A program made the position numbers and the translations under genes. A stretch of DNA of 6,409 nt from NCBI GenBank assembly GCA_014728785.1, contig WJKZ01000011.1, positions 1-6,409 of the forward strand. The letters are read 5' to 3'. Source of the DNA: Candidatus Omnitrophota bacterium (GTDB lineage Bacteria > Omnitrophota > Gorgyraeia > Duberdicusellales > 4484-171). Below are positions 1-6,233 of the stretch, in pieces. Within the stretch, counting starts at the first letter, position 1, and each line of letters begins with the position of its first letter. A model generated the notes under the pieces. It was not told the origin of the DNA and searched no databases. It saw only the letters and a list, made by a program, of their open reading frames with translations.

Positions 1-56
1 GCTATGAGCTATGAGCAATGAGCCATGAGCTATTATCTTCCCTCGTCTGTCGTTAT
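1..56. repeat. Degenerate heptamer repeat array A
   Basis: Eight consecutive 7-bp units can be read without a phase break. Five are of the GCTATGA type (GCTATGA, GCTATGA, GCAATGA, GCCATGA, GCTATTA), followed by TCTTCCC, TCGTCTG and TCGTTAT. The array touches the window edge, so it may extend upstream. Units carrying ATGA place TGA in all three forward frames as a 7-bp period cycles, and the other strand reads TAG, so this is not coding. Heptanucleotide short tandem repeats (STRR families) are known from filamentous cyanobacteria; these units differ from the ones I recall. Function is unknown. Confidence 0.8.
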
Positions 57-70
57 TAATAATTTATAAG

Positions 71-129
71 CCGAAACCGAAGACGAAACCGCTTACGATA
101 CGCTGCCGAAGACCAAACCCAAACCGGAT
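71..129. repeat. Hexamer-periodic stretch between the heptamer arrays
   Basis: From 71 to 100 the sequence reads in 6-bp units: CCGAAA, CCGAAG, ACGAAA, CCGCTT, ACGATA. After five extra bases (101-105) a second run from 106 to 129 reads CCGAAG, ACCAAA, CCCAAA, CCGGAT. The period is six rather than the seven of the flanking arrays, and the unit family is different. No start codon, RBS or other signal makes it look coding. It is a low-complexity intergenic repeat of unknown role. Confidence 0.55.
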
Positions 130-143
130 TTAGCCTCAATTAA

Positions 144-269
144 GCTATGAGCCACGAACCAAGAGCCATGAGCTCTCATCGCCTATCGTCCTTCATCCCT
201 CGTCCTTCTGCCTTCTGACTTCTGATTTCTGACTTCTGTCAACTGCTAGCTAAGAGCCAAGAACCATCG
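144..269. repeat. Degenerate heptamer repeat array B (18 units, unbroken register)
   Basis: Eighteen consecutive 7-bp units keep one register across 126 bp while the unit type changes. A GCTATGA-like block (144-178: GCTATGA, GCCACGA, ACCAAGA, GCCATGA, GCTCTCA) leads into a TCGTCCT-like block (179-206: TCGCCTA, TCGTCCT, TCATCCC, TCGTCCT). Next comes a TCTGACT-like block (207-241: TCTGCCT, TCTGACT, TCTGATT, TCTGACT, TCTGTCA), and the array ends with ACTGCTA, GCTAAGA, GCCAAGA, ACCATCG. The first two block types occur in the same order in array A. This is direct reading of the sequence; the origin and role are unknown. Confidence 0.8.
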
Positions 270-303
270 GACTTTGAGCTACCAGCCTTGATGAGCGCAG
301 CGA

Positions 304-355
304 GGCAGGTCCGCCTTGCCGACCAGTGGCATTTTTGTTTTGTTTTTGCTTTTTG
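304..355 (+). terminator. Possible rho-independent terminator of an upstream transcript
   Basis: GGCAGG (304-309) can pair with CCTTGCC (314-320) around a TCCG loop with one bulged T. Alternatively TGCC (317-320) pairs with GGCA (328-331) across a 7-base loop, directly followed by TTTTT. A T-rich tract then runs from 332 to about 354. The first stem sits too far from the T-run for a textbook terminator, and the second has only four pairs. It would end a transcript entering from the left, whose gene is outside the window. The T-rich tract also overlaps the -35 region of the promoter for mgtE. Confidence 0.3.
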
Positions 356-373
356 TATGACCAATGGTATAAT
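346..373 (+). promoter_or_regulatory. Sigma-70-type extended -10 promoter for the mgtE operon
   Basis: A perfect TATAAT lies at 368-373, preceded by TGG at 365-367, giving the extended -10 form TGnTATAAT. Sixteen bases upstream, TTGCTT (346-351) is a partial -35 match, keeping the TTG. Transcription would start near 380, leaving a leader of about 37 bases before the mgtE ATG, too short for a structured Mg2+ riboswitch. The downstream genes are so tightly packed that this may drive the whole run. The call rests on motif matching only. Confidence 0.6.
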
Positions 374-416
374 TTTCCTGTATTTTAATTGAAATGGTTA
401 AACCTTAAAAGTTAGT

Positions 417-1772
417 ATGAGGCCGAACATAGAAGACCTGAATAAAGAGATAACAGATTTGATTCGGGATAGAAAGTATGCCGAGATAAAGAATATTCTG
501 CCTTTCCATCCCGAAGATATAGCCGAACTCATAAGAAATCTCGCCGTCCCTTACCATAAAGTTTTAGTATTCCGTCTGGTGCCTTACGACAGAGCCATAG
601 ATGTTTTTGAGTATTTGCCACGGGAGGAAGAGGAGAACATGCTTAAAACTTTAAGCAGCCAGGAAATAAGGGATATATTAAATGAGATGTCCCCGGATGG
701 CAGAACCGAACTTCTGGAGGAGATGCCCGCAGAAGTAGTGAAAAAATTCCTGAACATGCTTTCTCCCGATGAACGCAAAATAGCTCTGGAGATATTGAAT
801 TATCCGCCGGAGTCTGTGGGAAGGCTTATTACTCCGGATTTTGTCCAGCTTTATGAAGATATGACTGCAAGAGATGCACTTACTCATATAAGAAATGTAG
901 GTATAAAGAAAGAGACAGTATATCATTGCTATGTGCTGGATAAGACCAAGCGTCTCAGAGGTATAGTTTCTCTTAAAAACCTTGTATTGAACAGGCCCGA
1001 TAAAACGATATCAGAGATTATGTACAGGGATGTCATAGCAGTAGGCGCTTTTACCGATAAGGAAGAAGCTGCGAATATTTTTAAAAGGTACGACTTGATG
1101 GTTTTGCCGATAGTAGACAATAATGATAAATTGCTGGGGATAGTTACTTTTGACGATTTAGTCGATGTTTTAGAAGACGAAGCGACTGAAGACTTTGAAA
1201 GGATAGCCGCAGTTTTACCGGTGGATAAACCTTATATGAAGGCTAACTTTTTCGAGCTTATCTGGAAACGGAGTTTCTGGCTGATTGTTCTGGTTATCCT
1301 TGAATCTTTATCAAGCCTGGTCATAAAAAATTACGGGGGGGTTATGCGACAATGGATAGCATTAACTTTTTTTCTTCCCGTTCTTATTGCTACCGGCGGT
1401 AACGCCGGTATGCAATCGGCGATGATGATAATCAGAGGGTTAACTACAAACGATGTTAATGTAAAGGATTTCTTTAAAGTAGTATTCAGGGAGTCTCTAC
1501 TTGGTATAGCCATAGGTGTAATTCTGGCTGCCGTAGGTCTGATGAGGGTTATAATACAGGAGAGCGGCGAATGGATGCTGAGTCTTTCGGTAGGTGTAGC
1601 GATGGGCTGTACTGTAATGTTTGCGGCTATTTTAGGGGCAGCCCTGCCGATTATTTTTCGTAAATTACGCCTGGATCCTGCTCTTATGAGCGGGCCCTTA
1701 ATAACCACAATCGTAGATGTCGTCGGTATTTTTATCTATTTTGAAATAGCTTCTTTACTGCTCGGCTTATGA
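417..1772 (+). CDS. mgtE: Magnesium transporter MgtE
   Basis: An inner-membrane, Mg2+-gated divalent cation channel of the MgtE family. The 451-residue length and layout are standard: an acidic N-terminal helical domain (about 5-130), two CBS domains (about 138-195 and 199-260), a connecting helix, and five membrane helices from about 286 to 448. Signatures seen are YPPESVGRLITP (129-140), which opens the CBS region, and TGGNAG (326-331) in the pore domain. DPALMSGPLITT (420-431) leads into D434, which I take to match the pore aspartate D432 of Thermus MgtE. In this family the N and CBS domains sense cytosolic Mg2+ and close the channel. The ATG follows an in-frame TAA at 399-401, so no longer start is possible; the Shine-Dalgarno match is weak. 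It is the first gene after the promoter and overlaps the amidase gene by 4 bp (ATGA). Confidence 0.96.
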   Translation: MRPNIEDLNKEITDLIRDRKYAEIKNILPFHPEDIAELIRNLAVPYHKVLVFRLVPYDRAIDVFEYLPREEEENMLKTLSSQEIRDILNEMSPDGRTELLEEMPAEVVKKFLNMLSPDERKIALEILNYPPESVGRLITPDFVQLYEDMTARDALTHIRNVGIKKETVYHCYVLDKTKRLRGIVSLKNLVLNRPDKTISEIMYRDVIAVGAFTDKEEAANIFKRYDLMVLPIVDNNDKLLGIVTFDDLVDVLEDEATEDFERIAAVLPVDKPYMKANFFELIWKRSFWLIVLVILESLSSLVIKNYGGVMRQWIALTFFLPVLIATGGNAGMQSAMMIIRGLTTNDVNVKDFFKVVFRESLLGIAIGVILAAVGLMRVIIQESGEWMLSLSVGVAMGCTVMFAAILGAALPIIFRKLRLDPALMSGPLITTIVDVVGIFIYFEIASLLLGL

Positions 1773-2800
1773 GAAATTTAATTATTTTTTTATCGGTTTT
1801 TTTCTTTAGCGCCTGCGCAACAACCCCCGGACGTTTCCCCGGTAGGAGCTATGAAGCAGGCGGTTATGTCAGCCTTGAAGATTTTTGTCTAAAGAACGGA
1901 TTCCGGTGGGGTTTTGACACACTGGATGATGTTGTTAATCTATACTCCGAGCAAAAAGAGATAAAGATTTTGCTTAATTCTTCCCTGGTTCTTCTGAATA
2001 ACTCTCCCTTTTCTCTAAGAAATAAATCTTTGTATCACAGGGGGGAGATAATGCTCCCCTCCGGTCTTAAAGACTTAATTGCACAACAGGAGTTAAAGTT
2101 TTTCAAACCGGCATTCAGGATTAAAACTGTGGTTGTAGACCCCGGCCACGGAGGAAAAGACCCGGGAGCGGTCTCTCCCTGGGGCGTAAAGGAAAAAGAT
2201 ATAAACCTGAGAGTCAGCCGATTTCTAAAATCGGAACTGGAAAGACAAGGTTACAGGGTTGTGCTTACCCGGGACAGAGATGTATACCTGACGCTTAGAG
2301 AAAGGGTTAATATAGCCAAACATTACGATGCCGATTTTTTTATCAGCGTGCATGCAAATGCCAATACTTCCAGAAAGGTAAGAGGTGTAGAGATATATTA
2401 CCTTACGCCTTCCCGTCTCAATAGCATGGAAAGGGCTTCAAAGTTAGCGAGATTGGAAGATTTTTACGACAAAAGGCTGCCGCATGATATAAAAACTATT
2501 CTCTGGGATATCCTTCTTACCCGGAATCATTCTCTATCGGTTGAGATGTCAAATTTACTTTATTCTACTTTTAAGAATTTGGGTTTTACAGTAAAATCTC
2601 CCAGGAAAGCCCCTTTTTACGTCTTAAGATTTGCCTATGTGCCTTCTGTGTTGGTAGAAATAGGCTATCTGACTAATTATTACGAACAGAAAACATTAAG
2701 AAAACAATATTACCAGAAACAGATTAGCCAGGGTATTGCCATGGCGCTTGAGGAGCTGGATAAGCGCTATACAGACCGCCAAAACGTTAAAAAATATTAA
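1769..2800 (+). CDS. N-acetylmuramoyl-L-alanine amidase, predicted lipoprotein
   Basis: A zinc-dependent peptidoglycan amidase (Amidase_3, AmiC-like) that cuts the bond between N-acetylmuramic acid and the stem peptide. Residues 1-15 form a short hydrophobic signal ending in FSAC, with C16 the likely lipidated cysteine; Phe at -3 makes the lipobox non-standard. Residues about 33-104 look like a small copper-amine-oxidase-N/AMIN-type domain (inference from sequence style). The catalytic domain runs from about 118 to 330. Its zinc ligands are H127 in DPGHGGKDPGA, E142 in VKEKDINL and H195 in SVHANA; the catalytic glutamate is E297 in LVEIGYLTN. Residues about 213-265 form the variable helical insert that regulates access in some relatives. 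All key residues are present. The start overlaps the mgtE stop (ATGA) with no clear RBS, suggesting translational coupling. A periplasmic, membrane-anchored location is inferred. Confidence 0.93.
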   Translation: MRNLIIFLSVFFFSACATTPGRFPGRSYEAGGYVSLEDFCLKNGFRWGFDTLDDVVNLYSEQKEIKILLNSSLVLLNNSPFSLRNKSLYHRGEIMLPSGLKDLIAQQELKFFKPAFRIKTVVVDPGHGGKDPGAVSPWGVKEKDINLRVSRFLKSELERQGYRVVLTRDRDVYLTLRERVNIAKHYDADFFISVHANANTSRKVRGVEIYYLTPSRLNSMERASKLARLEDFYDKRLPHDIKTILWDILLTRNHSLSVEMSNLLYSTFKNLGFTVKSPRKAPFYVLRFAYVPSVLVEIGYLTNYYEQKTLRKQYYQKQISQGIAMALEELDKRYTDRQNVKKY

Positions 2801-2812
2801 GTAATTTTAAAA

Positions 2813-3607
2813 ATGAAGAAAAGGCCTATAGGTATTTTTGATTCGGGAGTGGGGGGGCTGACTGTTTTAAGAGAAATAGAAAAAATCTTACCCTGTGAGG
2901 ATATTATCTACTTCGGCGATACGGCCAGGGTGCCTTATGGTAATAAATCTACCTCGACGATAAAAAAATTTAGTACAGAAAATACCCTTTTTTTACTTCA
3001 AAAAAGGGTAAAGATGGTCGTTGTAGCCTGTAATACCTCCTCAGCCCTGGCTCTTGATTATCTCCAGGATATATTTAACTTGCCTATAATAGGGGTGATC
3101 GAAGCAGGAGTGCGGAAGGCGGTAGAATTTTCTTCAAAGGGAAAGATAGGTGTAATAGGTACAAGATCTACAATCGAAAGTGGGAGCTATGAAGGGTCTA
3201 TATTGAAGCTGAACAGAAAATTAAAAGTTTACAACAGGACTTGTCCCGTTTTCGTTCCTCTGGTCGAGGAGGGTATACTGAAGGGGAAGCTGGTTGATGA
3301 GGCCATAAAAATGTATTTAGATTATTTTAAAAGAAAGAAAATCGATACCATAATCCTGGGCTGTACTCATTATCCTTTACTGAAAAGGCAAATTTCAGGC
3401 TATCTGAAAAATGTGTTTGTTGTTGACTCAGCGAAAGAAGTTGCCGGCCATGCCAGGAATATATTGCAAAATAATGATTTACTTAATCCTCTAAAGAAAG
3501 AAGGCAGGAAACGGTTTTATGTCAGCGATGAATCGAGAAATTTTATTAATCTGGCCCGTTTGTTCCTGAAAAGGAAGATTTCTAAACCCCGGATGATAAA
3601 TGTATAG
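2813..3607 (+). CDS. murI: Glutamate racemase MurI
   Basis: A cytosolic, cofactor-independent racemase converting L-glutamate to D-glutamate for the peptidoglycan stem peptide. Its 264 residues match the usual family length. Motifs in order: GIFDSGVGGLTVL (7-19) with D10 and S11, YFGDTARVPYG (33-43), ACNTSSAL (72-79) with catalytic C73, and LGCTHYPLL (182-190) with the second catalytic cysteine C184 and H186. Both cysteines of the two-base mechanism are intact. It starts 12 bp after the amidase stop with no recognisable Shine-Dalgarno, and its end overlaps queD by 8 bp. Its place next to an amidase makes a small cell-wall block. A perfect 11-bp inverted repeat lies inside the gene at 2983-3010, and a G7 run at 2851-2857 encodes part of the glycine-rich first motif. 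Confidence 0.97.
   Translation: MKKRPIGIFDSGVGGLTVLREIEKILPCEDIIYFGDTARVPYGNKSTSTIKKFSTENTLFLLQKRVKMVVVACNTSSALALDYLQDIFNLPIIGVIEAGVRKAVEFSSKGKIGVIGTRSTIESGSYEGSILKLNRKLKVYNRTCPVFVPLVEEGILKGKLVDEAIKMYLDYFKRKKIDTIILGCTHYPLLKRQISGYLKNVFVVDSAKEVAGHARNILQNNDLLNPLKKEGRKRFYVSDESRNFINLARLFLKRKISKPRMINV
2983..3010. repeat. Perfect 11-bp inverted repeat inside murI
   Basis: TACCCTTTTTT (2983-2993) is exactly reverse-complementary to AAAAAAGGGTA (3000-3010), with a 6-base loop between. It covers murI codons of the stretch TLFLLQKRV. No T-run follows on either strand, so it is not a standard terminator. It may form an mRNA hairpin or simply result from Lys/Phe/Leu codon choice in AT-rich DNA. Confidence 0.75.
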
Positions 3608-3968
3608 AGTAAAAATAGTAACACAGTTCAGTGCGGCTCACTCCCTGAAAAACTATAGAGGCAAGTGTGAGTCTCTACACGGACATAATTGGAAAGTGGA
3701 GGTAATACTTGCCGGAGAGGAAACGGATAGCAGCGGAATGATTATGGATTTCGCACGATTAAAAAAAATAACTAACGAAGTCCTGGAGAAGCTGGATCAT
3801 AAGTATTTAAATGACTTAGAGTGTTTTTCGGGTATTAGTCCCAGTTCCGAAGAGATATCAAAGTATATTTTTAAAAAACTTAAAAAGAACGCAGAGAATC
3901 AGCACTGCCGTTTGGATGAAGTGAGAGTGTGGGAAACCGATAGTTCCTGCGCTATGTATCGGGAATGA
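3600..3968 (+). CDS. queD: 6-carboxy-5,6,7,8-tetrahydropterin synthase QueD
   Basis: A small zinc enzyme of the 6-pyruvoyl-tetrahydropterin synthase family that converts 7,8-dihydroneopterin triphosphate to 6-carboxytetrahydropterin, the first committed step toward preQ0. In 122 residues it shows the zinc histidines H14 (FSAAH) and H27/H29 (LHGHNW) and the catalytic cysteine C23 in GKCESLHGH. It also has LDHKYLN (65-71) with the catalytic Asp-His pair D66/H67, a PSSEE motif (81-85) equivalent to the family PTxE, and E112 in VWETDSS, which binds the pterin. Length and motifs fit bacterial QueD, and the flanking queC and queE make this assignment preferable to a biopterin-pathway PTPS. It overlaps murI by 8 bp and queC by 4 bp, pointing to translational coupling. 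Confidence 0.95.
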   Translation: MYRVKIVTQFSAAHSLKNYRGKCESLHGHNWKVEVILAGEETDSSGMIMDFARLKKITNEVLEKLDHKYLNDLECFSGISPSSEEISKYIFKKLKKNAENQHCRLDEVRVWETDSSCAMYRE

Positions 3969-4654
3969 GAAAAAGAAATAAGATAAAAGAATCCGGAAAA
4001 AAGGCCGTGGTTTTGCTTTCCGGTGGTATAGATTCTGTTACCGTTCTTTATTATGCTTTAAGCAAAGGGTATGAGTCTACGGCGTTGATTTTTGATTATG
4101 GACAGAGACACAGAAAAGAATTGCTTGCGGCTAAAAAGATTGCCCGGAAAAGAAAGATAAAACATTATGTTGTTAAGACAAGCTTTCCCTGGGCAAATTC
4201 GAGCCTTACGAATAAAGATATTTCGGTTCCCTGCAGCAGAAACCTTAAAAGAGGAATACCTCTTACTTATGTAGCGGGAAGAAATATCGTTTTTTTAAGC
4301 TATGCATTTTCTCTGGCGGAGAGTATAGGTGCTAAATCTGTTTTTATTGGGGCTCATACCCAGGATTATTCCGGTTACCCGGATTGCCGGCCGGAATTTT
4401 TAGGGAGTTTCGAGAAAGCGGCTTGCCGGGGCATGAAGGAGAAAGGCATAAAATTGAAAGCCCCCCTGGTGCGTAAAAGCAAAAAAGATATTATTAAAAT
4501 TGGCCTCGAGTTAGGAGTCCCTTTTACAGACACCTGGTCGTGTTATGAAGGCAGGATGAGCCCTTGTCGTAAGTGTGATAGCTGCCGTTTTAGGATACAG
4601 GCTTTCAGGAGCCTGGGTTTAATCGACCCTTTGTTGAAAAATATTTCAAACTGA
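3965..4654 (+). CDS. queC: 7-cyano-7-deazaguanine (preQ0) synthase QueC
   Basis: An ATP-dependent PP-loop enzyme that converts 7-carboxy-7-deazaguanine and ammonia to preQ0, the last step of the QueD-QueE-QueC series. Its 229 residues match the family. The ATP-binding PP-loop is SGGIDS (19-24), followed by FDYGQRH (43-49). The middle motifs are VAGRNIVFL (103-111) and DYSGYPDCRPEF (134-145). The C-terminal zinc site is C193, C201, C204 and C207, with the expected C-x7-C-x2-C-x2-C spacing. About ten basic residues precede the first beta strand, a slightly long, lysine-rich N-terminus. The start overlaps the queD stop as ATGA; no good RBS is visible, so coupling to queD is likely. The product feeds queuosine tRNA modification or another 7-deazaguanine, which the window does not show. 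Confidence 0.96.
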   Translation: MRKRNKIKESGKKAVVLLSGGIDSVTVLYYALSKGYESTALIFDYGQRHRKELLAAKKIARKRKIKHYVVKTSFPWANSSLTNKDISVPCSRNLKRGIPLTYVAGRNIVFLSYAFSLAESIGAKSVFIGAHTQDYSGYPDCRPEFLGSFEKAACRGMKEKGIKLKAPLVRKSKKDIIKIGLELGVPFTDTWSCYEGRMSPCRKCDSCRFRIQAFRSLGLIDPLLKNISN

Positions 4655-4655
4655 A

Positions 4656-4688
4656 TATTGATATTTTTCTTTAGCCGAGTATTGATAT
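4656..4688. repeat. 9-bp direct repeat bridging queC-queE junction
   Basis: TATTGATAT occurs at 4656-4664 and again at 4680-4688, 24 bp apart start to start. With GA-TA flanks the match extends to 11 of 12 bases (4653-4664 and 4677-4688). The second copy contains the first two bases of the queE ATG. The junction is the longest gap between genes in the run (32 bp). It could be a remnant of a short duplication. Confidence 0.6.
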
Positions 4689-5355
4689 GGCCAGCGGACG
4701 CATAAACGAAATTTTTAAAAGTATACAGGGAGAGGGGCTTTACCAGGGTGCGGTCCAGGTTTTTGTCAGGTTTTCGGGGTGCAACCTTAACTGTTCTTTT
4801 TGTGACACAGATACAGGTACTTTCAATTTTTATGATGCCGGAGATACTTTAAGAAAAATTGACCGGTTAGCTCCTTACGACTCTGTTTCTTTAACCGGAG
4901 GAGAGCCTCTTCTCCAGGATGATTTTTTAAGAGAGGTAACAGGCGGCTTGAAAAAGAGATCTAAAGTGGTTTATCTTGAAACTAACGGGACCCTGCCTTT
5001 TAAGCTGGCGAAAGTAATAGATTGTATTGATGTGGTAGCGATGGATTTTAAATTGCCTTCTTCTGCCAGGCTGGGTTCTTTTTGGGAAGAGCACAGAGAA
5101 TTTCTTGGGATAGGACGAAGAAAAATTGTGTTTGTAAAGGCAGTGGTAGGGGAAAATACCGAAAGGGCTGATATAGAGAAATCTATCCGTATCATTAGGG
5201 ATATAGATAAAAAAATACCTTTTATTCTGCAGTTGCAGAATCCTTTTGAAGATATATTAAGGAAAAAGGCCGAAAGTTTTGCATATTTTTGCAAAGCGAA
5301 GGGCCTGGATGTCCGGGTTTTGAGCCAATTGCACAAACAGTTGGGAGTTAAGTGA
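4687..5355 (+). CDS. queE: 7-carboxy-7-deazaguanine synthase QueE (radical SAM)
   Basis: A radical SAM enzyme that rearranges 6-carboxytetrahydropterin into 7-carboxy-7-deazaguanine, the ring contraction that supplies QueC. In 222 residues it has the N-terminal family motif EIFKSIQGEGLYQG (8-21) and the 4Fe-4S cluster motif GCNLNCSFCDT, with ligands C32, C36 and C39 (C-x3-C-x2-C). The SAM-binding LTGGEPLLQ lies at 69-77, then LETNGT (97-102), MDFKLPSS (119-126) and a C-terminal SQLHKQLG. The IQGEG and CDT signatures separate it from pyruvate-formate-lyase activating enzymes. The ATG lies 32 bp after queC, with only a GAG at 4677-4679 as a weak Shine-Dalgarno. The stop overlaps the GTG of the next gene. 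Oxygen-sensitive cluster chemistry is a family trait; nothing here narrows the physiology. Confidence 0.95.
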   Translation: MASGRINEIFKSIQGEGLYQGAVQVFVRFSGCNLNCSFCDTDTGTFNFYDAGDTLRKIDRLAPYDSVSLTGGEPLLQDDFLREVTGGLKKRSKVVYLETNGTLPFKLAKVIDCIDVVAMDFKLPSSARLGSFWEEHREFLGIGRRKIVFVKAVVGENTERADIEKSIRIIRDIDKKIPFILQLQNPFEDILRKKAESFAYFCKAKGLDVRVLSQLHKQLGVK

Positions 5356-6203
5356 AGAGAGAAAAAAAATATTTTAAACACAAGGATTTTACCCTGAAGA
5401 TAGAGAAAGCTGTAGCCTTATCTCATTTTTCATTACGCAGAGATGCTTTTAGGCTTCTTGAAAGAGCTTACCGGCTTGAACGGAAACCGAGAGCTAAAAA
5501 AGCGCTTCTTTGGATATTGTCAAATGCGCGTAAGGCTAAAAAGGAAAAAGTAGCAATATGTCAGGATACCGGTATGCCGATGGTATTTATAGAAATCGGC
5601 AAAAACGCTACCTTTGATTATACACTTATTGAAGCAGCTAAGGAGGGGATAAAGCGGGGATACAGGGATAATTACTTAAGAGAATCCATCGTAAGTCCTT
5701 TAAGCAGGGAGAGGTTAGAGAGTGAGCAGTTTATTTTTCATTTGGATTTCTCGAACCGTCGCAGGCGCACAAAAGTAACTATTTTTCCGAAAGGGTTCGG
5801 AAGTGAAAATAAATCCGCACTTAAGATGTTTAATCCTACGGCAACTGAGGGGGAGATAGATGAGTTTATCGTTGAGAGCGCAAGAAATGCAGGTCCTGAG
5901 GCCTGCCCTCCTTTTTTTGTAGGAGTAGGTATAGGAGGCACTTCCGATAAGGCGATGCTTATGGCAAAAAAATCTTTGATGGGCAGGGTGGATAGAGAAA
6001 ATCCCGACGCGATTTTAAGAAAAATGGAAAGCAGGTTATATAAAAGAATAAATGCCTTGAAAATAGGCCCTATGGGTATGGGAGGCGGATTTAGCTGTCT
6101 GGCGGTAAAGATAGTTAAATTTCCTACACATATAGCGGGTTTACCGGTAGGGGTCAACATAAGCTGTCATGCGTTAAGGAGTAATTCTTTTTTTATTGAT
6201 TAA
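5352..6203 (+). CDS. Class I fumarate hydratase, alpha subunit
   Basis: The N-terminal half (alpha subunit) of a two-subunit 4Fe-4S hydro-lyase that interconverts fumarate and malate. It has 283 residues. The GTG start is the first possible codon after an in-frame TAA (5349-5351), overlaps the queE stop as GTGA, and has GGGAG (5343-5347) four bases upstream, the best RBS in the window. Motifs are ICQDTGMP (69-76) with C70, PKGFGSEN (146-153), EACPPFF (183-189) with C185, VGIGGTSDKA (192-201) and GPMGMGGGF (239-247). C272 in ISCHALR is my choice for the third cluster ligand, since its distance from C185 fits the spacing in single-chain fumarases better than C249. The N-terminal 60 residues are unusually rich in Lys and Arg. 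L-tartrate dehydratase (TtdA) belongs to the same family and cannot be fully excluded, but fumarase is far more likely here. Confidence 0.92.
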   Translation: MKREKKYFKHKDFTLKIEKAVALSHFSLRRDAFRLLERAYRLERKPRAKKALLWILSNARKAKKEKVAICQDTGMPMVFIEIGKNATFDYTLIEAAKEGIKRGYRDNYLRESIVSPLSRERLESEQFIFHLDFSNRRRRTKVTIFPKGFGSENKSALKMFNPTATEGEIDEFIVESARNAGPEACPPFFVGVGIGGTSDKAMLMAKKSLMGRVDRENPDAILRKMESRLYKRINALKIGPMGMGGGFSCLAVKIVKFPTHIAGLPVGVNISCHALRSNSFFID

Positions 6204-6233
6204 GAGTTAATTAAACTTTCAGGTATAGTTTTT

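Noticed and set aside
1..269. CRISPR-like array in the repeat region.
   Set aside because: Units are 6-7 bp and contiguous, with no 25-40 bp repeats and no unique spacers; no cas gene is present.
291..392. A 33-codon open frame from the ATG at 291 to a TGA just upstream of mgtE, with a hydrophobic Phe-rich C-terminal half.
   Set aside because: No RBS precedes it, its hydrophobic part comes from the T-rich tract, and it spans the likely promoter of mgtE. It is most simply chance.
380..416. Mg2+-sensing M-box riboswitch ahead of mgtE.
   Set aside because: The inferred leader is only about 37 bases, far shorter than an M-box, and the sequence upstream is repeat DNA with no matching helices.
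1549..1555. TATAAT inside mgtE as an internal promoter for downstream genes.
   Set aside because: No -35-like hexamer at a suitable distance and no extended -10 TG; a chance match in AT-rich coding DNA.
2851..2857. G7 runs in murI (2851-2857) and mgtE (1335-1341) as phase-variation tracts.
   Set aside because: The murI run encodes the conserved glycines of the first motif, and both genes are housekeeping with intact frames. Short G7 runs are expected from Gly codons.
4655..4686. preQ1 riboswitch before queE or queD.
   Set aside because: The queC-queE gap is 32 bp, AT-rich and lacks a GC stem-loop plus A-rich tail, and queD overlaps murI with no leader.
584..6160. Several antisense open frames of 60-140 codons opposite mgtE, queE and the fumarase alpha gene.
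   Set aside because: They lie wholly inside strongly supported genes on the other strand, show no recognisable domain and read as low-complexity shadows.
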